A stretch of 64,000 bases of DNA, taken from positions 496,001-560,000 of the forward strand of contig NZ_CABVIR010000001.1 in NCBI RefSeq assembly GCF_902498065.1, read 5' to 3'. Positions 8,364-17,408 of the stretch are shown here, piece after piece. Position 1 is the stretch's first letter. Each line of letters begins with the position of its first letter. The position numbers and the translations under genes are program-made. Origin of the DNA: Pseudomonas fluorescens. GTDB lineage: Bacteria; Pseudomonadota; Gammaproteobacteria; Pseudomonadales; Pseudomonadaceae. Below the pieces are notes generated by a model. That model did not search any database. It was not told where the DNA came from and was given only the letters and a program-made list of their open reading frames with translations.

Positions 8364-10985
8364 TCAGTGCGCCGCGCTTTTTTTCAAAAACAACCAATTG
8401 AAAGCCTGCACGCCGTCGAACGTGATCGTGTAGCGCCCATCAAGGTAAGTCGCGGGCAATTTCTTCATTTGTGCCGACGTGCCTTGTGTGTACAGCGTCA
8501 GGCCTGGCGGTCCCTGAATGCTGAGCGTGCCTTCAAGCGGCTCGACATAAAAAGGTGTTTTGTCATCGTCTTTGGGGATGGCGCGAGTGCCCAGAGAAAT
8601 CAGCAGATTCTGCGATCGACCGACAGGCGCGGCGTCCAGGCTTTGCACCACCACGCTGGCATTGGCGGTCTTCACGTGGACCTGGATGTTGCCGAGGCTG
8701 ATCGAGTCGCCACCGATCCAGCCCGTAATGGCCTGGGTGCGCGGCGTATTAATGGTGTAGATGCCTTGTTTCCAGTTGCGCTTGAGTTCACCCGTGTCGG
8801 TCGTGGACTCGCTGGCATTGGCGTCCAGCAACGACTGGTCAGGGTCATGAAACACCTGCGCATTGCTCGGGATAACGCCCGGTTGCAACCAGGGTAGTTC
8901 CGGCGTTTTTGGCATGGCGATTTGCAGCTTGCCTTTCTCCATGGCGGTACGCAGCAGAACCGAGTTGGCCGGTGAGACGGGCTTGTTGAACAGGGTGTCG
9001 GGCGTCGGCGCAAAGACGTACGTCGTGTTGGCTTCGCTGACGTCGGCGCGACGATAGAGCAGGGCGGCGGCGGGCAGGGTGGCCAGCATGGCGGGATCGT
9101 TATAGGCGTGCCAGTTGTCAGCCGTTACCCAGCCACCGTCGAGCGGCTGCTGGCTGTAGGCATATTGCATCAGCGCGTCCCAGCCCTGGTGGCTCGCGGT
9201 GCCGGCGACATAGAGGGGCAACGAGTGGCGGTCGGGTGTCGGGAACGGTTCGTTGTTCCACTCGGTGACGGTCAGGGGTTTGCCTGTCACTTGGCCGGCG
9301 GCGATCCAGTCGACAATGCCGGCACTGGTGAGCGGGTTTTTCTCCAGTTGGCCCGCGCCGCCATAGCTGTGAACGTCGATGACGTCGCCCGCAGTCAGGG
9401 CCGGCAAGGAACTCAGGCCATCGCCTCCCCAACTGCTGGTGGTGACAATGGGCACCTTCACGCCTGATTCGCGCAGATGCTGAATCATCTCTACGTTGAA
9501 ACTCTGTTCCAGGTCGTTAAGGAACAGCTTGGCGGGGCCGTGCTCCCACGAACGCCAGGTGAGCCCTGCCGAGAGATTGTGCTGGCTGGCAAAGGCATCG
9601 GCCCGACGCTTGTAGAGCTCCCAGTGCCTGGGGACTCCCTTGTCTCGCAACAGGGCGTTGCCGAAGTGTTGAGTGACGTCATTTTCGTTGGTGATCAGCA
9701 CGGCGGCGATTGCCGGATCATCTTTATAGGCGAGGCCGGTAAAGGGATTTACATGGGTCACGTAGGCTTCGGCGAAGCGTTTCATTGCCTGCTGAATGGT
9801 GATGTTTACATACGCGAAGCCCTTGAGGCTGGCGTTGTTCTGCTGGTCTTTTGGCAGCTCATCGAAGCCGAAAATGTTGTCCCTGGCCATAAGGGCTCGC
9901 TCGACGTGCATATCGAGCCAGACATAAATGCCTTCATCCTTCAGGCACTTGATCCACCAGTCGATTTTTTTCAGCGATTCTGCGCTGAGTTGCTGAGTGT
10001 CGTGCGTGAGGTCGCGGTCACCAAAGATATTGGGGCTGACCCAAGGCGAGTCATGGTGGTGCAGTCGCACGAGGTTGAAACCCAGTGCCGACAGGCGTTT
10101 GGCTTGCTGCTTTATCCCTTCGTCAGAGGTGCGAAACAGCGCATAGGAGGTGATGTTGGTGCCCCAGAAACGCGCCGGAGTGTTGTCCGCGAACAGCAGT
10201 TGTTCGCCGGACGCTTTGACGAAGCCGCGTTTGCCCGCAGGTTTTTCATCCGCGTTGAGGAAGGACAGATCGACGGGAGAGGTTTTGATGTCGACCTTGT
10301 CATCTGGCCAGGTCTTCGGGTCAGCCAGGCCAAAACGCTCTGTCGTGGTAGGGCCGAGAACGACGTCGCCAGAAATGCTCAGGGTAGCTTTGACGTGTTG
10401 GCGGCCGGGCTTGATCGTGTTTTTGTAGAAGAATGCACGCACCTCGGATGGATTGCCGGGTTCAAAGTAAACACTTGCCAGTGCCGGCTCGAAACGCATC
10501 TCGATGCGTCGACCTTGTGCATTGCCCCACGACCAGCCGCGGTTGCCGGGCAGCAAATCCGGCTTGCCCATTTCACCGGCGAAAAGGGCCGGGTCGAAAT
10601 TGAAGACGATACCCCCACCCATCACGCCCGACTTCACGCTGTGTGCTTCCAGGTCAAAGTCCCAGGTCAGCGTCTGCTCGTTTTCTTTCTGGATCTGCGT
10701 CGCCAGGTCGAAGTCCAGGTCCTTGTTCTGGCCTTCCAGGGTGTATTTGTAGGGGCCGTCGACCTTGAACCGGGTGCCGAAAGACGTCCAGTCCCAATTA
10801 CTCCCCCAGAAGGTGAATTTTGAGGCCGCGACAGGGCTGCCGCCGCGCGTCAGCACTGGCAGACCGCTGAGTTCATCGACGCTGGCGACCCACTCCGAGG
10901 CCCAGGTCCTGAACGGCCAAATGGCAACGCACAGGAGCGCCAGAACCAGCATCGGAGTGCGGCGAAATGAAGTGGTCATTGGCAT
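8364..10985 (-). CDS. Secreted glycoside hydrolase, clan GH-A (GH5/cellulase-like), EPS-associated
   Basis: About 873 residues. A signal peptide (LVLALLCVAIWPFRTWA) precedes a beta-rich N-terminal part, then a TIM-barrel core starting near RFWGTNITSYALFR, with RLHHHDSPW and VWLDMHVERAL. The clan GH-A acid/base is probably the Glu of LITNENDV and the nucleophile the Glu of TVTEWNNEPF. The C-terminal 200 residues look beta-sandwich-like. The ATG overlaps the stop of the upstream polymerase gene (TAATG), so translation is coupled and the enzyme belongs to this polysaccharide system, probably trimming or releasing the polymer in the periplasm (inference). Substrate is unknown. Confidence 0.8.
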   Translation of the reverse strand: MPMTTSFRRTPMLVLALLCVAIWPFRTWASEWVASVDELSGLPVLTRGGSPVAASKFTFWGSNWDWTSFGTRFKVDGPYKYTLEGQNKDLDFDLATQIQKENEQTLTWDFDLEAHSVKSGVMGGGIVFNFDPALFAGEMGKPDLLPGNRGWSWGNAQGRRIEMRFEPALASVYFEPGNPSEVRAFFYKNTIKPGRQHVKATLSISGDVVLGPTTTERFGLADPKTWPDDKVDIKTSPVDLSFLNADEKPAGKRGFVKASGEQLLFADNTPARFWGTNITSYALFRTSDEGIKQQAKRLSALGFNLVRLHHHDSPWVSPNIFGDRDLTHDTQQLSAESLKKIDWWIKCLKDEGIYVWLDMHVERALMARDNIFGFDELPKDQQNNASLKGFAYVNITIQQAMKRFAEAYVTHVNPFTGLAYKDDPAIAAVLITNENDVTQHFGNALLRDKGVPRHWELYKRRADAFASQHNLSAGLTWRSWEHGPAKLFLNDLEQSFNVEMIQHLRESGVKVPIVTTSSWGGDGLSSLPALTAGDVIDVHSYGGAGQLEKNPLTSAGIVDWIAAGQVTGKPLTVTEWNNEPFPTPDRHSLPLYVAGTASHQGWDALMQYAYSQQPLDGGWVTADNWHAYNDPAMLATLPAAALLYRRADVSEANTTYVFAPTPDTLFNKPVSPANSVLLRTAMEKGKLQIAMPKTPELPWLQPGVIPSNAQVFHDPDQSLLDANASESTTDTGELKRNWKQGIYTINTPRTQAITGWIGGDSISLGNIQVHVKTANASVVVQSLDAAPVGRSQNLLISLGTRAIPKDDDKTPFYVEPLEGTLSIQGPPGLTLYTQGTSAQMKKLPATYLDGRYTITFDGVQAFNWLFLKKSAAH

Positions 10986-12511
10986 TACCGGAGTTGGAGG
11001 TGGGCACTCGCAGTGACTGCGGTCGACGTGTGTTTGAGCTTGCGAGCCATCTGGACATAGGCAACACCCAGCCCGGCCACCGACCAATACACAATGGGGA
11101 TGAACGTGATACTGCTGACCGTCACAATGGTCACCATGATCCCGGCCAGTGTCGCCAGGAGCGCGCGTCCGAGCCGGCGCCTTTCATCATCCTTATCGGG
11201 GAACGAACGCATCGCCTTGCGGATACCCAGCAGAACAGTGACAAAAAAAGCCACGAACAGCGTCAGCCCGACCAACCCGACCTGCAGCGCCACGTTGATG
11301 TAGGTGTTCACGATATCGATGATGCCCTGGCCCTGAATCATGGATTGCATTTCCGGGGTGTTGCGGAAATCGAAAGCGCCAAACAAGGGATTGCGCTGAA
11401 TAACGATCATTGCGTTATCGAACAAACGTTGCCGGTACGTGATGTTCTCAACTTCGAGGGTGCCGATGAACGGTAGCAGGTCCAGGATTTTTTGCCCGCC
11501 CGGCACGATGGCCAGCAACGGAAGAGCGAGTACAGCGGCGAGCGCCAGCAACATCAATTTTTTGGCAGCGCCGCGACCCGTGGCGATGAACGCTGTGATC
11601 ATCACGACGGCGCCGATCCAGGGGCCGCGCGACAGCGGCGCGAACAGTCCGCCAGCCAGCAGGAGAGCGCCAAGCCGGCGCTGAAATTTGCTGCGCACGC
11701 CTTCTTGCAAAAACAGGTAGAGGCCGAGGGCTACGCTGATGACAAACCCCAGCGCAATGGCCTGGCCAGTGGTGGCGCTGGCGCGCAATGAACCACCACG
11801 GCTCAAGTAGCCGGACATTTCCCATTGCATGCCCAGGGCGTCCGTCAGCGCGCTGTAGAGCAGCCAGCTGCGGGCAAATTCGAAGAGCCCGATAATGGAC
11901 AGCACCATGGCGGCGAGGACGAAGGCCAACAGGGCGTCCTTGAAGTCGCTGAGGTCTTTCAGGGCCCGGCTGGCAACGTAGTAGGGCAGGAAAACTTCGA
12001 TGAACATGTAGGCCGTTTGGCGCAACGTGTCGGTGGGCGTGGTTTCGCGCAGCAACAGCAGGCTCGTCAGTACCAGGCCGCCGGCCAGCAGTTTGTCAGG
12101 CCAGGTGCGTCCGAAAGGCAACGTGTCTGCTCGCCTGCGCAGCGCGAAGAACGCGGGAAGCAAGACGCACAGGGACAGCAGCCGGATATGGTTGAGATCA
12201 AAGAAATAGTTGATGACGCCCATGCCGGGAATCTGCGCCGACGCCGGCGGGGCGAGAAACAGCAGCATGAAGAACAGCGCCACGGGATTGCGCTCGCGTT
12301 TTCGTGCGATCGTCAGCACCACAGCGGCAACGGCGGCATACACCCAGAAACTGTGCGCGAAAAAAACCAGCAGGGTCAAAACGAACCACAGATTGCGGCG
12401 CCGTGTGAAGTCGTTGTACGGAATCAGGTCCTTTGCGGGTCGACGGGCAAGGGTAAAAACGGTGCCGGCGAGGACCAGAATGACGATTAGCGCGCGTATG
12501 TGCTCAGGCAT
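10985..12511 (-). CDS. O-antigen ligase/polymerase-like membrane protein (Wzy)
   Basis: About 508 residues with ten or more hydrophobic segments and a long periplasmic loop near residues 320-395 (LPFIGTLEVENITYRQRLF...NPLFGAFDF), the layout of the Wzy_C/O-antigen ligase family. GRGWIG-like PLSRGPWIGA and the arginine-containing RQRLF fit the catalytic loop region. It would polymerise repeat units delivered by the flippase encoded divergently 95 bp away. The ATG at MPEHIRAL was preferred over an upstream GTG. It heads a reverse operon with the glycoside hydrolase and galE. It could instead be a ligase, but no LPS core genes are nearby. Confidence 0.85.
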   Translation of the reverse strand: MPEHIRALIVILVLAGTVFTLARRPAKDLIPYNDFTRRRNLWFVLTLLVFFAHSFWVYAAVAAVVLTIARKRERNPVALFFMLLFLAPPASAQIPGMGVINYFFDLNHIRLLSLCVLLPAFFALRRRADTLPFGRTWPDKLLAGGLVLTSLLLLRETTPTDTLRQTAYMFIEVFLPYYVASRALKDLSDFKDALLAFVLAAMVLSIIGLFEFARSWLLYSALTDALGMQWEMSGYLSRGGSLRASATTGQAIALGFVISVALGLYLFLQEGVRSKFQRRLGALLLAGGLFAPLSRGPWIGAVVMITAFIATGRGAAKKLMLLALAAVLALPLLAIVPGGQKILDLLPFIGTLEVENITYRQRLFDNAMIVIQRNPLFGAFDFRNTPEMQSMIQGQGIIDIVNTYINVALQVGLVGLTLFVAFFVTVLLGIRKAMRSFPDKDDERRRLGRALLATLAGIMVTIVTVSSITFIPIVYWSVAGLGVAYVQMARKLKHTSTAVTASAHLQLR

Positions 12512-12606
12512 GAATGAATGCACTTATTGATTGGTGAGCGAAGCATAGTGGATTGCCTGATTGCGGCTATAGTAACGTTCGTGCAACAGCGTCCGGGATT
12601 GATGTT

Positions 12607-13983
12607 ATGCCTTCAGTTGATATATCGCCATCGTTGAGCCTGCGCAAGCGAGCGATATTCGCCGGAGCCTGGAATCTCGGGGCACTTGTCACGTCTCAGG
12701 CCATGCGCCTGGGTGGCAACCTGATCATGGCTCGCCTGCTGATGCCGGAGATGTTCGGCATCATGATCATCGCCACCACCGTTTCGGTGATCATCCATTT
12801 GCTTTCCGATGTAGGCTTGCGCCAAAACATCATCCAGAGCCCGCGTGGTGACGACCCGGTATTTCTCAACACCGTGTGGACCGTGCAGATCGTGCGCGGT
12901 TTTATCCTGTTTGCCACGACACTTCTGATCGCAGGCTTCGCCTGGTTTGCGCAGGCCATCCAACTGTGGTCGCCCGAATCCACCTATGGTGCACCCGAGT
13001 TGCCGCTGGTGTTGGCCATTACCGGTTTGTCCGCGATCATCTACGGTTTTCAGTCGACAAAAGTCGACGTGGCCGTTCGCTCATTCCAGCAAAAGAAAGT
13101 CGTGCTCGCCGAGTTTGCGTCCCAGATTGCCGGCCTGCTGGTGATGCTGGTGATCGGTTACTTCACCCGGTCTATCTGGTCGCTGGTAGGGGCGGGCCTG
13201 GTCTCCGCTCTGGTCAGCCTGCTTCTGGGGCATTTCTGGTTTCCGGGCCCGCCTAACCGTCTGCTGTGGGATCGTAGTGCGCTCCAGGAGCTGGTCGTCT
13301 TCGGCCGATGGATATTGCTGTCTTCGGCAGTGGGCGTTCTGGCCATGAATGGCGATCGGATCTGGTTCGGCGGCAGCATGTCGGCCGCCGAACTGGGTGT
13401 CTACTCCATTGCCGTGCTGATTCTGGGGGCGATTACGCTCGGTGTGCAGAGGCTGGTTGGCGCCGTGGCGTTGCCAGCCTTCGGCGAAGCGGCAAGAAGC
13501 AATGACACCGTGCGGCTCCGCGCTTTGTATGACCGCTTCAGACTGATTGTCGACATCGCCTTGCTGTTTATCACCGGACTGTTGTGGACCATCAGCCCAC
13601 TGATCATCCACTGGCTATACGACGAGCGTTATGCCGAGGCCGGCAGCATGATGGCCGTGCTTTCACTGTCTTTCTTCACCTTGCGCTACGGCGTGGCGCA
13701 TCAAGCCTGGCTGGCCTTGGGGCTCACGAAGTACCAGGCCATGGATAACATCATCCGCGCCGTCTCGTTATGGGTGTTGCTGCCTGTGCTGTTGGCTATT
13801 GGCGGAGTGAAATATGCAATTTGGGGGGTCGCGCTGCATACGTTTCCTACACTTGTGCTAATTGTTTATGTGAACTGTCGTGTGGGGCTGTTCGATCTCA
13901 AGCGTGAGCTTGTTGTGCTGCCAATGTTGCTGGTCGGGGTGTTGTGCGGGGAGTTGGTGCTGGGCATTGCCGAATGGTTTTGA
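12607..13983 (+). CDS. Oligosaccharide flippase (Wzx, MATE/PST superfamily)
   Basis: This 458-residue inner-membrane protein should flip undecaprenyl-linked repeat units to the periplasm. About 12-14 hydrophobic helices are spread over the whole length; the N-terminus (KRAIFAGAWNLGALVTSQAMR) is typical of the PST/MviN-like flippases. The ATG at 12607 is the best start; the longer frame upstream overlaps the divergent promoter region. It opens the long forward operon of transferases, and its divergence from the polymerase gene suggests shared control of flippase and polymerase. Confidence 0.88.
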   Translation: MPSVDISPSLSLRKRAIFAGAWNLGALVTSQAMRLGGNLIMARLLMPEMFGIMIIATTVSVIIHLLSDVGLRQNIIQSPRGDDPVFLNTVWTVQIVRGFILFATTLLIAGFAWFAQAIQLWSPESTYGAPELPLVLAITGLSAIIYGFQSTKVDVAVRSFQQKKVVLAEFASQIAGLLVMLVIGYFTRSIWSLVGAGLVSALVSLLLGHFWFPGPPNRLLWDRSALQELVVFGRWILLSSAVGVLAMNGDRIWFGGSMSAAELGVYSIAVLILGAITLGVQRLVGAVALPAFGEAARSNDTVRLRALYDRFRLIVDIALLFITGLLWTISPLIIHWLYDERYAEAGSMMAVLSLSFFTLRYGVAHQAWLALGLTKYQAMDNIIRAVSLWVLLPVLLAIGGVKYAIWGVALHTFPTLVLIVYVNCRVGLFDLKRELVVLPMLLVGVLCGELVLGIAEWF

Positions 13984-14105
13984 TTTGAACGTGGTCACTT
14001 GTTGCGTTCAACGCCTTGGCGCGACGTCACTCTTCGGGGGAGTGATGGGGTTTGATGTGTAGCTGAGAATACAAACGCAATCTTAATGTCGTGGGGCTTT
14101 GAATC

Positions 14106-14300
14106 GTGAGTGAACTTGATTTGAATACCTCTGTGATGGGGCGCAGAGAATTCCTCCAGGCGTTTGCGGTATTGAGTCTTGGAGGGGTGACATTTGGATT
14201 GTCCTCGCTCCTTGCTCCGCCTTCCTCTGAGAAAAACGGGTTTGTCGTAATCAACGGCTGGGTGTTGCCTGCCCAGTATTTTCGGCAAACGCGAACATGA
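14106..14300 (+). CDS. Very small twin-arginine signal protein paired with GMC oxidoreductase
   Basis: A 64-residue protein starting at GTG. Residues 13-22 read GRREFLQAFA, followed by a hydrophobic stretch (VLSLGGVTFGLSSLLA), which has the form of a Tat signal peptide. Only about 25 residues remain after it (through GWVLPAQYFRQTRT). Its stop overlaps the ATG of the GMC oxidoreductase (ATGA), showing coupled translation. In gluconate 2-dehydrogenase-type enzymes a small Tat-signal subunit carries the leaderless flavoprotein across the membrane; by analogy this may be a minimal carrier subunit (inference). The neighbouring flavoprotein has no signal of its own. The alternative is a decayed subunit gene. 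Confidence 0.62.
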   Translation: MSELDLNTSVMGRREFLQAFAVLSLGGVTFGLSSLLAPPSSEKNGFVVINGWVLPAQYFRQTRT

Positions 14301-15760
14301 TCAAAGATTACCAATCGCAGAAAGAACTGCGTGACGGCTACGACTTCTGCATCATCGGCGCCGGGCCGGCGGGCATCACGCTGGCGTTGCGTCTGGCCGG
14401 GAATGGTCGGCGCGTGCTGCTTCTGGAGGGTGGGGGGCGCGAGTATTCGCAGCCCTCGCAAACCCTCTACAGCTGCACTTCGACAGGCATGAATGTCTAC
14501 GCCGAAGAAACCCGCCTGCGCTTTCTTGGCGGCACATCCAACCATTGGGCGGGGCGTTGCCGACCCTTCGAGAAGTCAGACTTTGACGTGCCCCCTCCCA
14601 TCAATCTGCCCGGTTGGCCCATAGCGTTTTCCGAGATGGAGCGTTATCTGCCAGCGGCCATGGCCATTGTGGATCTTCCGGCGGACTCGGGGTTCAAGGC
14701 CATCAATGCGTCCATGGAAGGCGACGACTTTGACGCGGATCGTTTCCTGCTGAGCCCACCGACGAGATTTGCACAAAAGTACGCCAAGGATCTTCAAGAG
14801 ACCGAAGGGCTTGATGTCTTCATCAATTGCAACTGTGTCGATCTGGAGTTCGATGACAAGACCGGTCGGATAGCTTGCATCGTTGTTTCCGATTACGAGA
14901 AGCACCGGGAGCGAGTGAAGGCAAAGCAATTTATTCTGGCGACGGGCGCTATTGAGAATGCCCGGCAACTGATGAACAGTGAGTCCCTGGCATCCGCCGG
15001 CATTGTCAGCAAGGACGGTTTCACCGGCAGATGTTTCATGGAACACCTGAACCTCGACCTGGGTACATTCATTCTGGGGGAAGGGCAAAGTACCGAGCCT
15101 CGGCAGTACTTCACCACCGATGCGTTTGTCGCGCAGTTTCAGTCAGGTAAAGGGAATGTCTCTGCTGCGCTGCTGGCGGAAGTGAAAGCTTACGGACGAA
15201 CGGCAGCCATCAAGGACTTTTTGGAGACCCTCGCCTGCGATGCAGGGTTTGCGCACAAGTTCGATTTCATTTCCCACTTCAATTGCCCCGGGGATGGGGT
15301 GATCACCACCCTTATCGAACAATTTCCCAATCGAAATAGTCGCCTCACGTTGCTCAATGAACGGGATGCATTGGGGATGCGCAAGGTCAGCATCAATTGG
15401 GAAGTGGTACCCGAAGACAGACGTACCATCAAGTGCATTGGGATGGAGGTGGCGAAGTGTTTTGCCGAGACGGGGCTGGGCTTCGTCAAGCTGGAAGAGT
15501 GCGTGTATGACGTCTCCGTGCCATTGAAAGTGGCGCCCCATGCTCATCATATGGGGACTACGCGGATGGCCTCGGCGCCTGAGTCCGGCGTGGTCGACGA
15601 GAACTGCAAAGTGTTTGGCGTCGACAATCTTTACATAGCGGGCAGCAGTGTTTTTGCTACAGCCGGTGCGTGTAATCCGACCATGCCACTTTTGCAGCTT
15701 GCCCTGAGGCTGGCAGATCACCTTAATCATCAAGCGGGCCCGGCGGACAAGTATTCCTGA
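14297..15760 (+). CDS. GMC-family FAD oxidoreductase within polysaccharide locus
   Basis: This 487-residue flavoprotein has an N-terminal FAD-binding motif (FCIIGAGPAGITLALRLAG, near residues 18-36), the LEGGG ribose-binding glutamate, RFLGGTSNHWAGRCRP typical of GMC enzymes, and a C-terminal GMC domain with HHMGTTRMA and CNPTMPLLQLALRLADH containing the catalytic His/Asn region. It would oxidise an alcohol group, possibly on a sugar of the repeat unit or of the exported polymer; the substrate is unknown. No signal peptide is present; the small twin-arginine protein directly upstream with overlapping codons may bring it to the periplasm. It sits between flippase and acyltransferase genes. Confidence 0.88.
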   Translation: MIKDYQSQKELRDGYDFCIIGAGPAGITLALRLAGNGRRVLLLEGGGREYSQPSQTLYSCTSTGMNVYAEETRLRFLGGTSNHWAGRCRPFEKSDFDVPPPINLPGWPIAFSEMERYLPAAMAIVDLPADSGFKAINASMEGDDFDADRFLLSPPTRFAQKYAKDLQETEGLDVFINCNCVDLEFDDKTGRIACIVVSDYEKHRERVKAKQFILATGAIENARQLMNSESLASAGIVSKDGFTGRCFMEHLNLDLGTFILGEGQSTEPRQYFTTDAFVAQFQSGKGNVSAALLAEVKAYGRTAAIKDFLETLACDAGFAHKFDFISHFNCPGDGVITTLIEQFPNRNSRLTLLNERDALGMRKVSINWEVVPEDRRTIKCIGMEVAKCFAETGLGFVKLEECVYDVSVPLKVAPHAHHMGTTRMASAPESGVVDENCKVFGVDNLYIAGSSVFATAGACNPTMPLLQLALRLADHLNHQAGPADKYS

Positions 15761-15835
15761 TACTACAATCAAAAAAACCGGGGTGTATCTGGCTCTGGCA
15801 CGGATGAAAATCGCAGGATTTGTGAGGCTGACAGG

Positions 15836-16447
15836 ATGATAGGGCTGGCAAGGCGTGCTGTAAGTTATTACGTCAACAAAACGGGGCGGGGACGCTGGAT
15901 CTTTAAACGGTTTTGTAATCCTGACGGGTTCGAGTGGGCTCGATATCTGGCGCGCTGGGGATCGCTGCATTCCGTCGGCAGCAATGTGTGGATCAATGTC
16001 GGGTGCAATATTGCTGACCCTTCGCTGGTGCGCCTCGGCAACAATATCGCTTTATCGGATTGCACGCTGTTCTGTCACGATGGAGCGGTTTTCTTCTCCA
16101 CTCTCTACAACGTAAAACTTGATTCTGTCGGCCCCGTCGACATTCGTGACAACTGTTTTGTCGGGCACGGTGCGATCATCATGCCGTGCGTGACCATAGG
16201 TCCGGGTTCAATTGTCGCTGCAGGTGCTGTTGTCAGGAAAGACGTCCCGCCGGGTGTCGTGGTCGGGGGCAATCCAGCGAGAGTTTTTTGTACCGTTGAA
16301 GACCTGATGAAAAAATTCGAGTCGCGTTGCAACGACTATCCGTGGATGGACCTGATCAGAGAACGCACCGGTAGCTATGATCCCCATCTGGAGTCGGAGC
16401 TTATGGAAAGGCGAGTGCAGTACTTTTTTGGCGAGTCACCAAAATGA
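15836..16447 (+). CDS. Hexapeptide-repeat acyltransferase (CatB/WbbJ-like)
   Basis: This 203-residue left-handed beta-helix acyltransferase shows hexapeptide repeats (VRLGNNIALSD, GPVDIRDNCFVGHGAIIMPCVTIGPGSIVAAGAVV) and the terminal GGNPARVF motif of sugar O-acetyltransferases. The N-terminal 45 residues are basic and partly hydrophobic. It probably acetylates a sugar of the repeat unit on the cytoplasmic side. Its stop overlaps the start of the following glycosyltransferase by four bases, tying it to the operon. Acceptor and position are not deducible. Confidence 0.85.
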   Translation: MIGLARRAVSYYVNKTGRGRWIFKRFCNPDGFEWARYLARWGSLHSVGSNVWINVGCNIADPSLVRLGNNIALSDCTLFCHDGAVFFSTLYNVKLDSVGPVDIRDNCFVGHGAIIMPCVTIGPGSIVAAGAVVRKDVPPGVVVGGNPARVFCTVEDLMKKFESRCNDYPWMDLIRERTGSYDPHLESELMERRVQYFFGESPK

Positions 16448-17400
16448 CCCGTGCTCCCCTTGATGTACTGGTCGTCAACTACAACACCGCGAAGCTGTTG
16501 CAGCCCATGTTTGATGCATTGCGCCAGTCAAACAGTGCGGATCTGACGCGCTATCTGGTCGTGGACAATGCCTCTGCCGATAACTCCCTGGAGCGCCTGG
16601 AAAGCGTCTGTCCTGAGGCATTGTTGCTGGTCAATGAAAACAACGTGGGCTTTGGCCGTGCCAACAATCAGTTGGTTGAGCACCTGCAGGGCAAGTACGC
16701 GTTGCTCATCAATACCGATGCCTTCGTTGCCGCCGACACCCTGAAAAAAACCCTCGACTACATGGAGGCTCATCCGGATTGCGGTGTCCTCGGCGTTCGG
16801 CTGGTTGGCCGGGAAGGCGATCTGCAACCCTCGTGTCGCTACTTTCCGACGCCGCTGAATGTCTTCCTCTCACGCACCGGGCTTGAACGGTTTTTTCCCG
16901 TGGTGAAGAGGGTGGATGACATGGACTGGGATCACGCCTCGGTTCGCGAGTGCGACTGGGTACCTGGTTGCTATTACCTGATCCGCCGTGAAGTCATCGA
17001 CCAGATAGGCTTGTTCGATCCGCGTTACTTCCTCTATTACGAAGAGGTCGATCACTGCAAGCGCGTCAAGCAGGCCGGCTGGAAAGTGGTGTATTACCCC
17101 GACACCACGGTGGTGCATATCGGCGGTGAGAGTGCCAAGACAGTTGTCGAGCTCAATGCGGTCAGTCGACAGATACCCAAGATGCAGATCGAAAGCGAGC
17201 TGTTGTATTTCCGCAAGCACCACGGTCTGCCCGGTCTGGCCTTGCATATGTTTCTGGTGTGCCTGGGTGATCTGATTCTGGTGCTCAAGGCGTTGTTGAA
17301 AGGTCGTGGCCGAGCCGCCATCAACGCGTGCTGGCAGCATACGCGTGCCACCTGGGCGCTGCTGCGCGAGACCCAATTCGCAACCCAACCCACACGGTAG
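16444..17400 (+). CDS. Glycosyltransferase family 2 (rhamnosyltransferase-like)
   Basis: This 318-residue GT-A enzyme begins with the nucleotide-sugar site (LDVLVVNYNTAKLL, VVDNASADNSLERL) and has NNVGFGRANNQ, the metal-binding NTDA in place of DxD, and the acceptor/catalytic region FLYYEEVDHCKRVKQAGW followed by VVHIGGES. This arrangement is that of WbbL-like GT2 enzymes, which commonly transfer rhamnose to lipid-linked acceptors. It ends in a hydrophobic helix (LFLVCLGDLILVLKALL-like). It starts within the stop of the acyltransferase gene. Donor sugar is inference only. Confidence 0.88.
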   Translation: MTRAPLDVLVVNYNTAKLLQPMFDALRQSNSADLTRYLVVDNASADNSLERLESVCPEALLLVNENNVGFGRANNQLVEHLQGKYALLINTDAFVAADTLKKTLDYMEAHPDCGVLGVRLVGREGDLQPSCRYFPTPLNVFLSRTGLERFFPVVKRVDDMDWDHASVRECDWVPGCYYLIRREVIDQIGLFDPRYFLYYEEVDHCKRVKQAGWKVVYYPDTTVVHIGGESAKTVVELNAVSRQIPKMQIESELLYFRKHHGLPGLALHMFLVCLGDLILVLKALLKGRGRAAINACWQHTRATWALLRETQFATQPTR

Positions 17401-17408
17401 GTCAATCA

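Noticed and set aside
9477..10823. 448-codon open frame on the + strand
   Set aside because: Antisense to the glycoside hydrolase gene; typical GC-rich shadow frame with no family motifs or ribosome site.
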